Shown here piece by piece: positions 1 through 10,136 of a DNA stretch of 64,000 nt. Location of the stretch: positions 186,001 through 250,000 of the forward strand of contig CBFFRQ010000089.1 in NCBI GenBank assembly GCA_965644315.1. Direction: 5' to 3'. Each line of letters opens with the position of its first letter. The stretch's first letter is position 1. Source of the DNA: Caecitellus pseudoparvulus (Eukaryota > Bigyra: Bicosoecida). The translations under genes and the position numbers were made by a program. The notes beneath the pieces were generated by a model. It saw only the letters and a list, made by a program, of their open reading frames with translations, was not told the origin of the DNA and did no database searches.

Positions 1-2527
1 CCTCATGAGTGGAGGCTGACCATCAGATCGCTGACCACCAACTGTGAGCATGAACGCCTCTGTCCTGCACTGGATGGGCAGCTGCACAAGCTGAGAATAA
101 GTTTGTGAGGGGGTTCGTGCTGTGGCTGGGAATGTTCCTGCCGCGGCCCTCAGCGTGCAGAAGGACTCTTCTTGAAAAGTGAGGGTCGTGCCGTACAGGT
201 CTCGGGTTCCAGATGTGATGCTGAAGTGAGCTTGGAAACTCAGTTCGGTATCAATGCCAAGGAAAATGATGGAGCCCAAGTCCCCATTTGACTTTGGTGC
301 AGACACGGCGATGGTTGTGAGTTCAGGGTCGAAGAGGTGCGCTTGCACATGGGCGACGCCCTCGCCAAACCATCCCTGCCCGTCTCCTCCGATGCCTGTC
401 ATCCCCTCCAACGTTGGCAGGTTGTCCCCAGGCACCAAGACCGCGTTGTCTCCAAACGGAGAGCCCCGATCAGGCTGGAGCAAGTAGACGAAAACAGCCC
501 CTTCATCTCCTGCATGCAAGAAGGCGCCAATGGCAACGTCAGGGCAGCCGTCTCGGTCAATGTCCCCGATGCCCGTCACGCCGGAACCAAACCCTTCTCC
601 TGCTGGGCCAGGGAACGTGAAGTGCTGGTCCACACTTCCATCTGGACGTAAGTAGATGATGGTGACAAACCCGGGGTCACCTGCAGAGTGGTCGAAAGCC
701 AAGCTGGACTCGGGTGCGCCCACCAGCAAGTCCGGCACACCATCCAGGTCAACATCGCCAATGGACGCGACGTCGTGGCCGAAGAAGGATGCTGGCGGGA
801 CACCGAAATCCCCTCCAATGAGCAAGTAACCACCTGGAGAAGACGTGGGCCTCAGGTTGCGGTCGTCGATGTACCGGACCAGGACGTGTCCATGATTTCC
901 TGGGCCTTCACCAGGAATGCCAGTGGCCAACAGGAACGCATCTGGGCGACCTGCGAAGTCACCATGGCACAGGCCTCGAACAATGGCAAGGCTGAGACCA
1001 CCCAGTGCACTTGATGGAAGTCCTTCAGCCTCAGCGTCGATGTTGAGTTCGGACACCACGTTTGACGCTCTGATTACATCGGGGCGGTTCGACAGCGCGA
1101 GAGAGTATGGCAGCCACTCCTCTGCAGCCGGGACATGAAGAACACCAAACGTTACTTGCGGTGGCTCAACGCTTCCCCACGCAATCAATGGTTGACGATG
1201 TTCTCCATTCTGGATCGATGCTCCGTTGGCAGAGAGGAACGCGGCAGAGCCAAAGTGTACGCCGAGCTGCAGATGAGAGTCTTCACTCCCATCCAGTCGA
1301 ACAGCTGGTTTGCGACCTACCCCTCCCAAGAGCCCCGCCACAAGGAACGCTCCTGTACCGTCATCACCTTCGGGGGAGTGAAGTAGAAGCTCTGGCAAGC
1401 CGTCGCCATCGAGATCTGGCGCAACATCAGAAACGCGCAACTTTCCGCCGTCGAAAGCCGCGTCTTCCCAAAAGCCTCCCGCCTCCAGAAACTGGACGCC
1501 TCGTGGAAGCTGTTCATCATCGTAGTCAATCGCAAACACGCCACCTTGGTTTGAAGCAGCTCCTGGAGCGCTGACGAAAACCACAGCGCAGTCGGGGCAG
1601 AACAATGATCCTCGCGTCGCGGCGAGTGACTCGCCTGCCAGGAAAGATTCCGGGAGCATGCCGCTCAAGACGCCTTCGTCATTGTCCATGAAGAAATGGA
1701 GCCTCGTGAGGTGCAGGATGTTGCCATCCCAAGCCACACCAAAGTGCCCCACCCAGCCCCGGCCACCCTCATGGTGCGGCGCGCCCACCACGAGCTCCGC
1801 CACATCGGAGTCTCGCGGAGGAAGCGCGACGACGGCAGAGCCCATCCTGTCTCCTTCATTCAGGTGCTCAGAGGCGTTCACTTCGATGTTGTATGCGGAG
1901 CCGACGATGGTGCAGTGGGCGACTTCAACCGTGTCAGTGAGTCCCACAAGCGCGAGCCTCCCTCGACCCCAGCCAGGCATGCCGATGGCGTACTCGTCAG
2001 TGGAAGGGTCCTGGTCCAGTTCACCTGAGAAAGGGCACATGAGGGGGGCAGAGGAGTGAGGTTTGTGCTGCATCTCAACCTTGCGGCGCAGCTGAGCAGG
2101 ACGGACCGATGTACGCCATGGTGTACCCTAATTCAGCCCCTTCCTCCACAGGAAAGGGGGAGCCTGGGGTGTCAGGCCGCAGCTGCACTGCCTTTTGCAC
2201 AACAACTGGCTGCTGTGCGTCCGGGCCCATGCCAAGGAGCATGACGACGACTGCGCCACAGTCACGCTCTCCGCCGTGGCACTCATAGCGCGGCATCCCT
2301 ACGGCCAAGTCTGGCAGCACGTCGGACCCAAACATGCCCAGACGGTGCACGAGGAGGCCCTCTTCGCCCACTGCGCTGTCGATCTCCTGTGCCAGTTTTC
2401 CATTCAGCAGCGCTGCCAAGTTCACTGCGACAGGAGCCTCGGCGAGCTGCACGCCGAGGCACTGGGAGAAAGCAGTTACGAGGAAGACTGCCACAGCGAG
2501 CCTGGCGCGGAAAGAGTGCCAGATCAT
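1..2527 (-). CDS. FG-GAP / integrin-alpha-like repeat protein (partial, 3' end beyond window)
   Basis: Two exons are visible: 2527-2080 and 2024 to the left edge, with a 55-nt phase-1 intron (2079-2025, donor GTTGAG, acceptor TTCTCAG). The frame stays open to base 1, so the C-terminus is missing. The ATG at 2527 starts a typical signal peptide (basic start, then a hydrophobic stretch LAVAVFLVTAF). The body has repeated beta-propeller blades with calcium-loop signatures: DVDLDGVPDLLVGAP (about 735-765), DIDRDGCPDVAIGAF (about 540-575) and a looser DLDGDGLPELLL (about 1390-1425). These are the FG-GAP/VCBS repeats of integrin alpha chains and related surface proteins. The likely role is extracellular or luminal binding. 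Whether a membrane anchor follows cannot be seen. It is transcribed divergently from the phosphatase-LRR gene. Confidence 0.8.
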
Positions 2528-3269
2528 ATCTCAGTGATGTAGTGAATCAAGCCTGGCCTTTCCTCAGACACAGCTGGAATTGCAGCGGGTATCTCCTGTG
2601 TCGATCGGAAGAAGCACAAGAAAACTCGCCCACACCTCGACGCCCAGCACGAGTGCAACGGCGCTACCACTGCCAGCCAAACTAGTCAAGCAAGAAAGCC
2701 TGTCAAGTGAACACTTTGCTGGAGGACGGCACTGTAAAGAGCAGGCAAACACGCTCCAGGGAGCCCTGGCAGGCGTTGAACGGCTCGATTCTCTTTTTGC
2801 GTCGAGTACTTCCTCCTCAAGCAGGTTGCATAGAGGAGCCTGATGGCTGAGGAATCTCACACCGAAAAGCAAGAACCTGGCCTGAATGTGTTGATTGTAC
2901 ACTGAATTGCAAATCTGCGCTCCGTGGCAAGTATGCATTGCCTGCTCTTCGTGCAGAACGAAACCTAGCGAAAGCGTTTCACATGAAACGGTGACCATCC
3001 TCGGGAGGCAGTACTCTACGCCAGCGATCCAAATCCTCTTCTCCACATGGGAGTATGTCCTCCTTCGCCCTAACCCGTCGTTTCAATGCGCCAATCGTCG
3101 TATTGTCTACCAATGAGAGGAATGGCGAAGATGATTTTCCTGGTATTACGGTTCTCTCTTTATCCAGGCAAGCTCTATTTGGTCGTAACTTTGTAAAGAA
3201 ACGAGTAATTCGATTCATCATCACTTACAAAAGAGCCTGTTAGCAACTGAAAGTCCTCCACGTATCACC
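2528..3269. other. Intergenic, divergent promoter region
   Basis: This is a 742-nt gap between the divergent FG-GAP gene and the phosphatase-LRR gene. It is clearly more AT-rich than the flanking genes, especially 3060-3240. Open frames here lack GC-rich third positions and recognisable domains, so no gene is called. It presumably holds both promoters. Confidence 0.5.
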
Positions 3270-5678
3270 ATGACGGAGTGGTGGCTGCTCGTGCCACATG
3301 GAGGCTTCAAGCGCCCGTCGCAAGACGCCAGTGAAGCTGCAGCGGATCCTGACCATGTCGCGGCAGCTGGAGTAGCACCTGCACCTAGCCGCCATGTTGT
3401 GCACCATGTGCAGTTGCCTCACGATATCAGCGAGGCTCTGGAGGCCGCCAAGTTGCGGCATGAAGCGCGGCTGCAGTGCCACGTGGCACTGGGTGGAGCG
3501 GCGCAGCAAGACCAGGCAACCGTTGCCGACGCCGTGCCAGCAGCAGCGGGTCTTGGGAGTGAACCAGGAGAAGGACGCTCCGCCGAAGGCACATCCTCAC
3601 AATCGTTACTCTGCAGCCTGGACGTGTCGCTGAGGACGCGCCATGCAACGCTGGCGACGGCGGAGGAGAAACTTGGCGTGTCGGGGTCAATTTCCGCACC
3701 GTGCTTGGCCCTCGCATCCGGTGCTGTGGCGGCTTTACGGGCCCAGGTGCTGGGTGGCTCGCCAGTGTCCCTGTGCGTGCATCGTGGTATCCCTGCTCAG
3801 CACGCGTCGGGAGGGCAGTGGCGGCTGGGCCTGCTCGCAGATGTGCAGCACGCCGACGTGCCTGACGGGACGTCGTACAGTGGTGTGGCGCGGTATTTTC
3901 GGGGCGCTGCAGAGACGTTGGACCGCATTCTGGCGTCTCTGACGGGGGACTGGGGGGTGGACGCCATCGTGCACTGTGGCGACCTCATTGATGGGCGGGC
4001 CAAGTCAGGGAGCTTGGCGACGCTGCGCAAGTTGCTGCGGCGTTTTCCCACTGCGGCCCTGCCCTGTGCGTTTGCCATTGGGAACCACGAGCTGTACCAC
4101 ACGAGGCGGGAGGACGTGTCGGGGCTGCTGGGGCTGCCCCCTGACCGTGCAGCGTTCACGTCCATGCCGTTTCCTGGCGCTGGCGTGCGAGTCATCGTGC
4201 TGGATGCGTTTGACATTGGCGTGAAGGGGTGGCCGGCCAGCCACCCCCACGCAGTGCAGGCACACGCCCTGGTGAGGGCAGTGAACACCAACCATGCCCA
4301 GCTGAACGACGGCAGCATGCTGGGCGACCGGGGCAGTCTGCACCGGCGGTGGGTGGCGTACAACGGGGCAGTGGGTGCTGCGCAGCTGGCGTGGCTGCAC
4401 GCGGAGCTTGCGGCTGCAGACGCCGATGGCTGCGCTGCCGTGGTGATTGGGCACGTGACTCTGCACCCTCAGGCTGGGAGCAAGCAGAACACGGCGTGGA
4501 ACTATGCGGAAGTGCAGAAAGTTCTGCACGCTCACGCGTCGCCTGTTGCGTACTTTGCCGGGCACGACCACACGGGCGGCTATGCCGTGGACGCAGTGGG
4601 CGTGCACCACCTGACTCTGGATGGCATCATCGAGTTGGAGCCAGAGGCTGAGGCGTATGCCGTGCTGGCTGCCTGGCCGCTGCAGGGTGAGGCGACAACT
4701 GCACCCACCCGCCTGGCCTTTGGCGTGAGCAGTGTGGGCAAGACGGCTCGTTGGCAGGGGGGGCCACCCCAGCGCCTGACCACCCCTCGTTTTTCGCTGT
4801 TCCAGGCCGTGAGGGGCGTGGTGGAGGGCGGCCTGGACGCGTCGCACGCGCAGTTGACGTGCCATGACTTGGTGGCGTTTCTCGGCGCCGCGACGCCGCC
4901 CGGCGCTCCCGACACACACTTGGTCGTCCTGACACACCCCGACCTGTCCAGGACCAACCTGCACGGGGGCAGTGTGGTGGAGTCTCTGGCTGCTGCGGCG
5001 GCTGGCTTCCCAGCGTCTGCCGAAACGCCGCAGAAGAGCGCAAGTGACACGCACTCGTGGTGGCCCCGGCGCCTGACGCCTGGCCTGCCCCTGGGCCAAG
5101 AACTGCGCACGATGCTGCACGCACACCAGCGCACCGGCGGCGCTGCGCTGCGTTTCGCAGCCGAGGCGGCCAAGGTGCGCAGCAAGCCAGTGCCGACAAA
5201 CCTGGCGTGGCCGGGCGGTGCAGACAAGGCGGCAGAAGAGAGCACACCCCCTGTCGTGGAAGGCGCCCCCCAGGAGCTGCAAGAAGCGGTGCAGAACACG
5301 CTGCCACCGCGCGATGTCGCTGCGCTGTGGGACGGCAGCGTCGGCGGCGTGGTGCACTGCAGCGTGCCAGCCAGCACCATTCGGCACCTGTCCTTGGCCC
5401 ACAATGCGCTGACAGGCGCACTTCCCGACGTGCATGAAGGATTTTGGAGCGCGCTCACATGTCTGGAGGAGCTGGATGTGTCTGGCAACGCCCTGACGGC
5501 GCTGCCAGCCAGTCTCGCGTCCGCCCCTGCGTTGCAGCGCCTGGATTTGAGCGGCAACAACTTCTCCGCCCTGCCCGAGTGCTTGGCGGCCATGCCCAGC
5601 CTGAAGCACGTCATCATGAAGGGCAACCCAATGCCACCTGCCTCACAGCCACTGCCTGGCGTGGAGGTGGAGTGGTGA
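3270..5678 (+). CDS. ADPRM-type Mn-dependent diphosphatase fused to C-terminal leucine-rich repeats
   Basis: A single 802-residue ORF from the ATG at 3270. Residues about 184-460 match the ADP-ribose/CDP-alcohol diphosphatase (ADPRM) branch of calcineurin-like metallophosphatases. The metal-site motifs occur in order: LLADVQHAD (the ADPRM form, with Q where other families have H), HCGDLIDG, GNHELY, VIGHVTLHP and AGHDHTGGY, followed by the family-typical stretch around HHLTLDGII. ADPRM enzymes hydrolyse ADP-ribose, CDP-choline and similar pyrophosphates in the cytosol. Residues about 1-180 are a low-complexity extension. Residues about 700-790 are three to four leucine-rich repeats (LSLAHNALTG, LEELDVSGNALTALP, LQRLDLSGNNFSALP, LKHVIMKGNPM). 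The fusion with LRRs is unusual; ordinary ADPRM is about 340 residues. No intron is needed. Confidence 0.85.
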   Translation: MTEWWLLVPHGGFKRPSQDASEAAADPDHVAAAGVAPAPSRHVVHHVQLPHDISEALEAAKLRHEARLQCHVALGGAAQQDQATVADAVPAAAGLGSEPGEGRSAEGTSSQSLLCSLDVSLRTRHATLATAEEKLGVSGSISAPCLALASGAVAALRAQVLGGSPVSLCVHRGIPAQHASGGQWRLGLLADVQHADVPDGTSYSGVARYFRGAAETLDRILASLTGDWGVDAIVHCGDLIDGRAKSGSLATLRKLLRRFPTAALPCAFAIGNHELYHTRREDVSGLLGLPPDRAAFTSMPFPGAGVRVIVLDAFDIGVKGWPASHPHAVQAHALVRAVNTNHAQLNDGSMLGDRGSLHRRWVAYNGAVGAAQLAWLHAELAAADADGCAAVVIGHVTLHPQAGSKQNTAWNYAEVQKVLHAHASPVAYFAGHDHTGGYAVDAVGVHHLTLDGIIELEPEAEAYAVLAAWPLQGEATTAPTRLAFGVSSVGKTARWQGGPPQRLTTPRFSLFQAVRGVVEGGLDASHAQLTCHDLVAFLGAATPPGAPDTHLVVLTHPDLSRTNLHGGSVVESLAAAAAGFPASAETPQKSASDTHSWWPRRLTPGLPLGQELRTMLHAHQRTGGAALRFAAEAAKVRSKPVPTNLAWPGGADKAAEESTPPVVEGAPQELQEAVQNTLPPRDVAALWDGSVGGVVHCSVPASTIRHLSLAHNALTGALPDVHEGFWSALTCLEELDVSGNALTALPASLASAPALQRLDLSGNNFSALPECLAAMPSLKHVIMKGNPMPPASQPLPGVEVEW

Positions 5679-5944
5679 GGCAGGCAGTTTGGCTTGCGCC
5701 AGGTGCGTTTCGACCCAGCCGTCGAGGCGGCACTGATTCAGCACAGGGCTGCACATTGCTTTGCAATGACCCTCCCTGCACATCTTTCAATGCATGTCAT
5801 GTCAATGTTCAGCTCCTGAGCGCTTCATCCCTTCGTTTTACTCATCAACGTGGCCGGCAGCACAAAGTGCCACCACCGCACACGAGACTTGCACCTGGCG
5901 CTGCAACGGCAATAAGTCCGCGTGCAGTGGCGGCGCCTGGGACC

Positions 5945-7285
5945 ATGGCATTCGACGGCAGGTATGTAAAGCCCATCCAACGTGCACCTGTATACCGAGG
6001 CATGTCCTACCAGGCCTCTGCTGTGCGGGACGCTCTCACGGGGCACCCTGCTGGTGGCGCGGCGAGCACGCCAACCGCGCAGCCTGGGCAGCCCGGTCAG
6101 GCCCCAGGGGGGTCAAGCTACGCTGTGGCAGGACGCAACGCCCACCAGCAACCCACTGCAACCCACATGCGGAGTGATAGGCACGCAGGCGTTGACGTGG
6201 CGCCATCTGCGGGGCACGCCGATCGGCGGGGTGCAGATCAATTTCCGCAGGGCACTTCGGCGCCTGCCAGCCGCCAGCAGGTCATCAAGCACTACGCCAC
6301 GTCGGGCATGGTGTATGAACCTGATGAAGTGCGGCAGGTGACTGTGGACTTGGCTCCAGCTGGCTCGGCGTCTGCTCGGCGTGGCGGCCAGCCCTCTGGC
6401 CCGTTTGGCAAGGAAAGCTACGGCATCAACGCCATTCCTCACCGGGGGCGGCAGGCGCAGCCCAACGCAGGGCCAGGGCCCCACGACCGCCACGCTCGTG
6501 GGTGGATTCGGTACCACCTCCCAGACACCGCTCGCCCAGGCATCCGCCCCACGCACGGGTCAGCGGTGCTGCAGACGTCCAGCGCCGCTGCAGAGGCGAT
6601 ATTCGGCGAAGGCACCAGCACAGTGCAGGGGGGGCGGGGGCACTCCCCGGCATCACATGACCGCACAGCGCCCAACCCTGGCCGCCGCTTGCAGTCCTCG
6701 GAGCAAACTGCCAGCGCGTTGATGTGGCCGGCAGCGCCTGAGGGTGGCGACGAGGGGAGTGGGCCCACCGTGCGCGACCGGGGATCGTACACGTCGAAGA
6801 ACCTGACGAGCACTGCCGTGGCTGAGAGCTTGGTGTTCGACCCTGCTGCCCATGCTGGCGGCAGGCCTGGGCAAGACGGCTTCGACCCGGCCGTGTCGGT
6901 GCGCAACCGTGGTGCGTTCGTCAGCAAGAACTTGCAGAGTGCAGGTGTGGGGTCACTGCTGGGAGGCGGCGGGTTGGTGCAGGAGGGGGGTGCGCAGGGG
7001 GGGCATGTGACCGGCCCTGCGCCCATCACTGCCACGGCACAGCAGCTGTCTGCGCGAGGGGGCGCTGGCAGCGGCAAGCGCACGCAGCACTACCAGGAGC
7101 GCCTGCGGTCTTCAGACGGCATTCTGCAGGCGGACGATGGGCGGTATTTCGTGACAACACACCAGGTGGCGCACACGGGGGCGCAGGAGGGCCCTCCTCG
7201 GGCGCAAACGCCGCCGAAACGCGGCAAGCGCCACGTGCGCTCGGGCCCCAACAACCCCTACCGGCAAACGTGGGTGTTTGGCTGA
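5945..7285 (+). CDS. Uncharacterised Gly/Ala/Gln-rich protein with two SKNL repeats
   Basis: I do not recognise this 446-residue protein. The frame is open further upstream into the preceding gene, but the first ATG in a good context (GACC-ATG-GC) after that gene's stop is at 5945, giving an N-terminus MAFDGRYVKPIQRAP. The sequence is mostly low-complexity. Two internal segments resemble each other: RDRGSYTSKNLTST (about 6770-6815) and RNRGAFVSKNLQS (about 6900-6945), each followed by a short hydrophobic stretch. The C-terminus is basic and ends TWVFG. There is no signal peptide or membrane segment. It lies tail-to-tail with the WW-kinase gene (93-nt gap). The repeat style is seen in structural or microtubule-associated proteins, but that is only a guess. 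Confidence 0.6.
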   Translation: MAFDGRYVKPIQRAPVYRGMSYQASAVRDALTGHPAGGAASTPTAQPGQPGQAPGGSSYAVAGRNAHQQPTATHMRSDRHAGVDVAPSAGHADRRGADQFPQGTSAPASRQQVIKHYATSGMVYEPDEVRQVTVDLAPAGSASARRGGQPSGPFGKESYGINAIPHRGRQAQPNAGPGPHDRHARGWIRYHLPDTARPGIRPTHGSAVLQTSSAAAEAIFGEGTSTVQGGRGHSPASHDRTAPNPGRRLQSSEQTASALMWPAAPEGGDEGSGPTVRDRGSYTSKNLTSTAVAESLVFDPAAHAGGRPGQDGFDPAVSVRNRGAFVSKNLQSAGVGSLLGGGGLVQEGGAQGGHVTGPAPITATAQQLSARGGAGSGKRTQHYQERLRSSDGILQADDGRYFVTTHQVAHTGAQEGPPRAQTPPKRGKRHVRSGPNNPYRQTWVFG

Positions 7286-7378
7286 GTCAAACCGCGCTGC
7301 GCTGCAATGCATTGTCCGCAAGCGACGCATATCCAGCACACGGCCGGCTTCTTGCCTAGCGCCGGTGCAGGCTTCCAT

Positions 7379-8977
7379 TCACGGGTTGCTGCTGCTGCGT
7401 TTTCCCGGAGCCTGCGCCGCAGCTGCGGCCTGGGACGGGGAGGGCAAGCAGCTCTGCAGGGCCTGAAGAGCGCTGGCAGCGTCTGGGAACCTGCGAGCAC
7501 GGTCAGGCTCCAGGGCCCTCTGCAGCCACGCCGCGACGGCAGCGGGCATGCCGCGGGAAGTTGCTGCGTGGTGCACTGCACCTCGCCGTCGCAGGGCGTG
7601 CAGCGCAGTGCTTTTGAAACGCACTTTTTGCCCGCGAGGTGGAGTGAAGGGGTACTCGCCGCTGAGAAGGAAGTAAAGAAGGGACGCCAGGCTGAATATG
7701 TCTGACGTGGCGTCAAGTGTCGTGGGGTTGTCGAATTGTTCCCGCGGCTGTGCCACCCACAGCCCCCCCCGTGTTGGCCCCTCATACCGCAGGGCTCCTG
7801 CACCTCCCGCGCCAGGGCACGACAGGGGCCGGGCAGAGCCAAAGTCGATTAGTTGGGCCGCTTCCCAGGTCGGCGAGCCTGTGGCAGGCTGCGGCACGCA
7901 CACGTTTTCAGCGTGAATGTCCGCGTGCAGGTGTGTGGCGTGCAGCGCGCTCAACTGCCGCAGCACAGCTGCCACCACTTGCATCGCGGCAGAGAGGGAA
8001 ATCGAACCCGATGCTGCATGTTCTGCCAGCGTTGGCCCAGCGAACTTTGTGACGGCCACGCAAGAAACGGGTGCCGTGGGCAGCAGCGCAGCGCCGAAGA
8101 AACCGCCGGCCTCGCCCAAACTACGCAGGGCCGCCAGCTCCTCACCCACTCGCTCGTCCCACGGCTGCACCTTCCACACACACGACACGGTGTTCCCAGC
8201 CGCCACCTCCCACTCGCCCAGGTACGCCACACTGCGCTTGCCGCTGCCGGCTGTGCGGAGAGCGGCGTTTGCGAGCGGCAGCAGGGCAGCAGGGGGCACG
8301 CCAGCGCCCCCCCCACCCGCCCAGTGCTGGCGCTGCAGGCACTGTGGGACACTCCACTCTCCCCCGCCTGCAGCGAAGCAGGGAATGGCGGGGCAGGGTG
8401 CTTGGCTGGGCTGTGTCGCAGTGCGTAGCTGCCCCCCTGCACAGGCCAGCTCGAACTGACGCGAGGCACTGGCGCTGGGGGCGACCAAAGCAAGGTGGGA
8501 TGGCGAACTCGAGGGCATTGCGTGCCAGACTGCCGGTGGGGGCGTGGGGAGGTGCCCGCCAGTCCATGCGGCACTTGAGCCACTAGTTGCCTGGAGCCAG
8601 TGACTGGTGCCAGGGCCCAGACACAGCACATGAACTGCTACAGGCTGCAGGTTTGGCACACCCTCACTACAAGCAGCAGTTGCAAGTGTCTGATCCTCTT
8701 CATGGCCTGGGCGGGGCCGCTTTGCTGGGGGCGGTGCCGGTGCAGTTTCCGCAGTCGGCGGCGTGTGCCTTTCGACGCCGTCCTGCAGCTTCAGGAAGCT
8801 CTTGCTGCCATGTGGCCCGGCAAGCACGGCCCAGCCCTCTGGAAGTGCCGCGTCGAACCACGCCGACACGCCGCTTGTGGGGTTGTGGAAGTACCACGCC
8901 CCTCTCGACTTGGACTTGACGCAGGTCCATGGTGCTGGCGCCTGCCACGAAGGGCGCTCAGCGTCTTCCGCCGCCAT
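7379..8977 (-). CDS. WW domain plus divergent protein kinase-like domain (HAD in place of HRD)
   Basis: Intronless, 532 residues from the ATG at 8977 (MAAEDAERPSW). The frame is open 36 codons further upstream, but only from a non-ATG codon. Residues about 12-45 form a WW domain: APWTCVKSKSRGAWYFHNP ending at SAW, which binds proline-rich peptides in known families. Residues about 130-230 are proline- and serine-rich linker. Residues about 240-520 are a kinase fold. There is no clear glycine loop, a candidate beta-3 lysine lies in CVWKV, and the catalytic loop reads HADIHAENV (Asp and Asn kept, the Arg of HRD replaced). The metal motif IDFGSA is intact, followed by SDIFSLASLLYFLLSGEYPF. Loss of the HRD arginine suggests activation-loop-independent activity or a pseudokinase. 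It is divergent from the small ORF at 9140. Confidence 0.75.
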   Translation of the reverse strand: MAAEDAERPSWQAPAPWTCVKSKSRGAWYFHNPTSGVSAWFDAALPEGWAVLAGPHGSKSFLKLQDGVERHTPPTAETAPAPPPAKRPRPGHEEDQTLATAACSEGVPNLQPVAVHVLCLGPGTSHWLQATSGSSAAWTGGHLPTPPPAVWHAMPSSSPSHLALVAPSASASRQFELACAGGQLRTATQPSQAPCPAIPCFAAGGGEWSVPQCLQRQHWAGGGGAGVPPAALLPLANAALRTAGSGKRSVAYLGEWEVAAGNTVSCVWKVQPWDERVGEELAALRSLGEAGGFFGAALLPTAPVSCVAVTKFAGPTLAEHAASGSISLSAAMQVVAAVLRQLSALHATHLHADIHAENVCVPQPATGSPTWEAAQLIDFGSARPLSCPGAGGAGALRYEGPTRGGLWVAQPREQFDNPTTLDATSDIFSLASLLYFLLSGEYPFTPPRGQKVRFKSTALHALRRRGAVHHAATSRGMPAAVAAWLQRALEPDRARRFPDAASALQALQSCLPSPSQAAAAAQAPGKRSSSNP

Positions 8978-9139
8978 TTCGCCGGGGCGGCCAAAGAAGC
9001 CACAATGGCGTTTGCACACGGCGCTGTAAACTACAAACCTGCAAGCGAACCGCAGGTTACACAGCAAGGTTCTCTTTTGTGCCACGCAGGAAAGTGCTCA
9101 AAGCGCTCACGCTCCCTGGCGTTTCGGTCGAAACGCAGC

Positions 9140-9352
9140 ATGGACCCTGCTCCACCTCCCATGACGAGGGAAGAGCGCATTGAGGAAATCCTGGCACTTC
9201 AAAAAGACCTGTACCGTGTCACACTGGACCTCCTGCGGTTCCAGGCCGACAGCCGTTCGTTGCAGGAACGCATTGGGGCTTGTGAGGCGTACAGCCCTCA
9301 GCACCAGCGAAGCATCCAAGCTCGACAAGGCGCAAGCCTCCCTGGCAAGTAG
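9140..9352 (+). CDS. Small helical protein, 70 aa (tentative)
   Basis: Short ORF from the ATG at 9140 (MDPAPPPMTREERIEE), sitting between the divergent WW-kinase gene and the thioesterase gene. The centre is a predicted amphipathic helix (ILALQKDLYRVTLDLLRFQ), suggesting a small coiled-coil subunit. The reading frame may not be complete. The stop at 9350 lies inside a possible donor (GGCAA-GTAGGG), and the +1 frame downstream also looks protein-like (SKLDKAQASLASRG), so an intron near 9282-9312 or 9348 is possible. I do not recognise the family. Confidence 0.35.
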   Translation: MDPAPPPMTREERIEEILALQKDLYRVTLDLLRFQADSRSLQERIGACEAYSPQHQRSIQARQGASLPGK

Positions 9353-9423
9353 GGGCACGAGCAGGGCACACCGGGGCTCTATTCAGGCACCAGACAACAA
9401 GGAAAACACTCAACCCGCAAGTC

Positions 9424-10106
9424 ATGCTCGCGCGGTGTGCTGCTGCAGGCGCTCGGCGCGTCGTCGGGAGGGAACGCACCCTGGCGCAGTGCGCCACGTT
9501 TTCCACCGACCCCAGTGCCGGGGTTCAGTTCACAGTGCGCAACCCGCAGTACGAGGCAGACATTCGTGCTGCGTTTCAGCAGCAGGGCCTGATGGGCCAC
9601 TTGGGCGCCTCCATCGTGCAGGTGGAGCCTGGCCTCGTGACGCTGGAGGTGCGTGGCGCGTATTCGCCTGATGCGTTTCACACGCCCCACCCCCTCCCAA
9701 GCGCCGCCCCATGCATCGGCCCCCCTTGCACACTGCACCCCCTCCTGGCTCGTCCTGCCAGACTTCAGCTTCTCCCAACCTCACCCAGCAGCACGGCTAC
9801 TTCCACGCCGGCGCGTCCACTGCGCTGGGGGATACGGCAGGCGGCTTTGCAGCCATGACGTGCATGGCGCCGGGCGTGTCGCCGCTGGCGGTGGAGTTCA
9901 AGGTGTCGCTGCTGGCGCCAGCCGTGGGCGACACACTGCGGGCCACGGGGCGTGTTCTGCGTTCCGGCCGCACGCTCACGTTCACGGAGGTGGAGGTGTG
10001 GGGCGTGCGTGCGGCGACGGGGGAGGCGGTGCGGGCGGCGGTCATGCTGCAGACGGTGATCGGGTCGCGGCCGCCAGGGGACACAGACCGCGCCACGTCA
10101 CGTTAG
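9424..10106 (+). CDS. PaaI-type hotdog thioesterase, probably mitochondrial
   Basis: Two exons, 9424-9648 and 9762-10106, with a 113-nt phase-0 intron (donor GTGCGT, acceptor TGCCAG); 189 residues. Exon 1 starts with a basic, Ala-rich, acid-free leader (MLARCAAAGARRVVGRERT) typical of a mitochondrial presequence. The joined protein reads VTLE-TSASPNLTQQHGYFHAG, which restores the conserved LTQQHG(Y/F)xHxG segment of the PaaI/ACOT13-like hotdog family, followed by ALGDTAGGFAA. The C-terminal half holds the usual strand pattern (VEFKVSLLAPAVGD, GRVLRSGRTLTFTEVEV). Such enzymes hydrolyse acyl-CoA thioesters; the substrate cannot be told from sequence. The stop codon lies 30 nt from the stop of the opposing HECT gene. 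Confidence 0.85.
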
Positions 10107-10136
10107 TTGGGTAGGTGCACGGTGCATTGGGTGGGG

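Noticed and set aside
2564-3046. Minus-strand ORF of 160 codons between FG-GAP and phosphatase genes
   Set aside because: It lies in the AT-richer intergenic region, lacks the strong GC third-position bias of real genes here, and has no domain.
4005-5609. Minus-strand ORF of 534 codons opposite the phosphatase-LRR gene
   Set aside because: It is antisense to conserved metallophosphatase and LRR motifs; the composition is Arg/His/Gln-rich with no domain.
9653-10114. Alternative frame over the thioesterase intron and exon 2
   Set aside because: It runs through the inferred intron and gives Gly/Ala/His-rich sequence, whereas the spliced frame restores the LTQQHGYFHAG hotdog motif.
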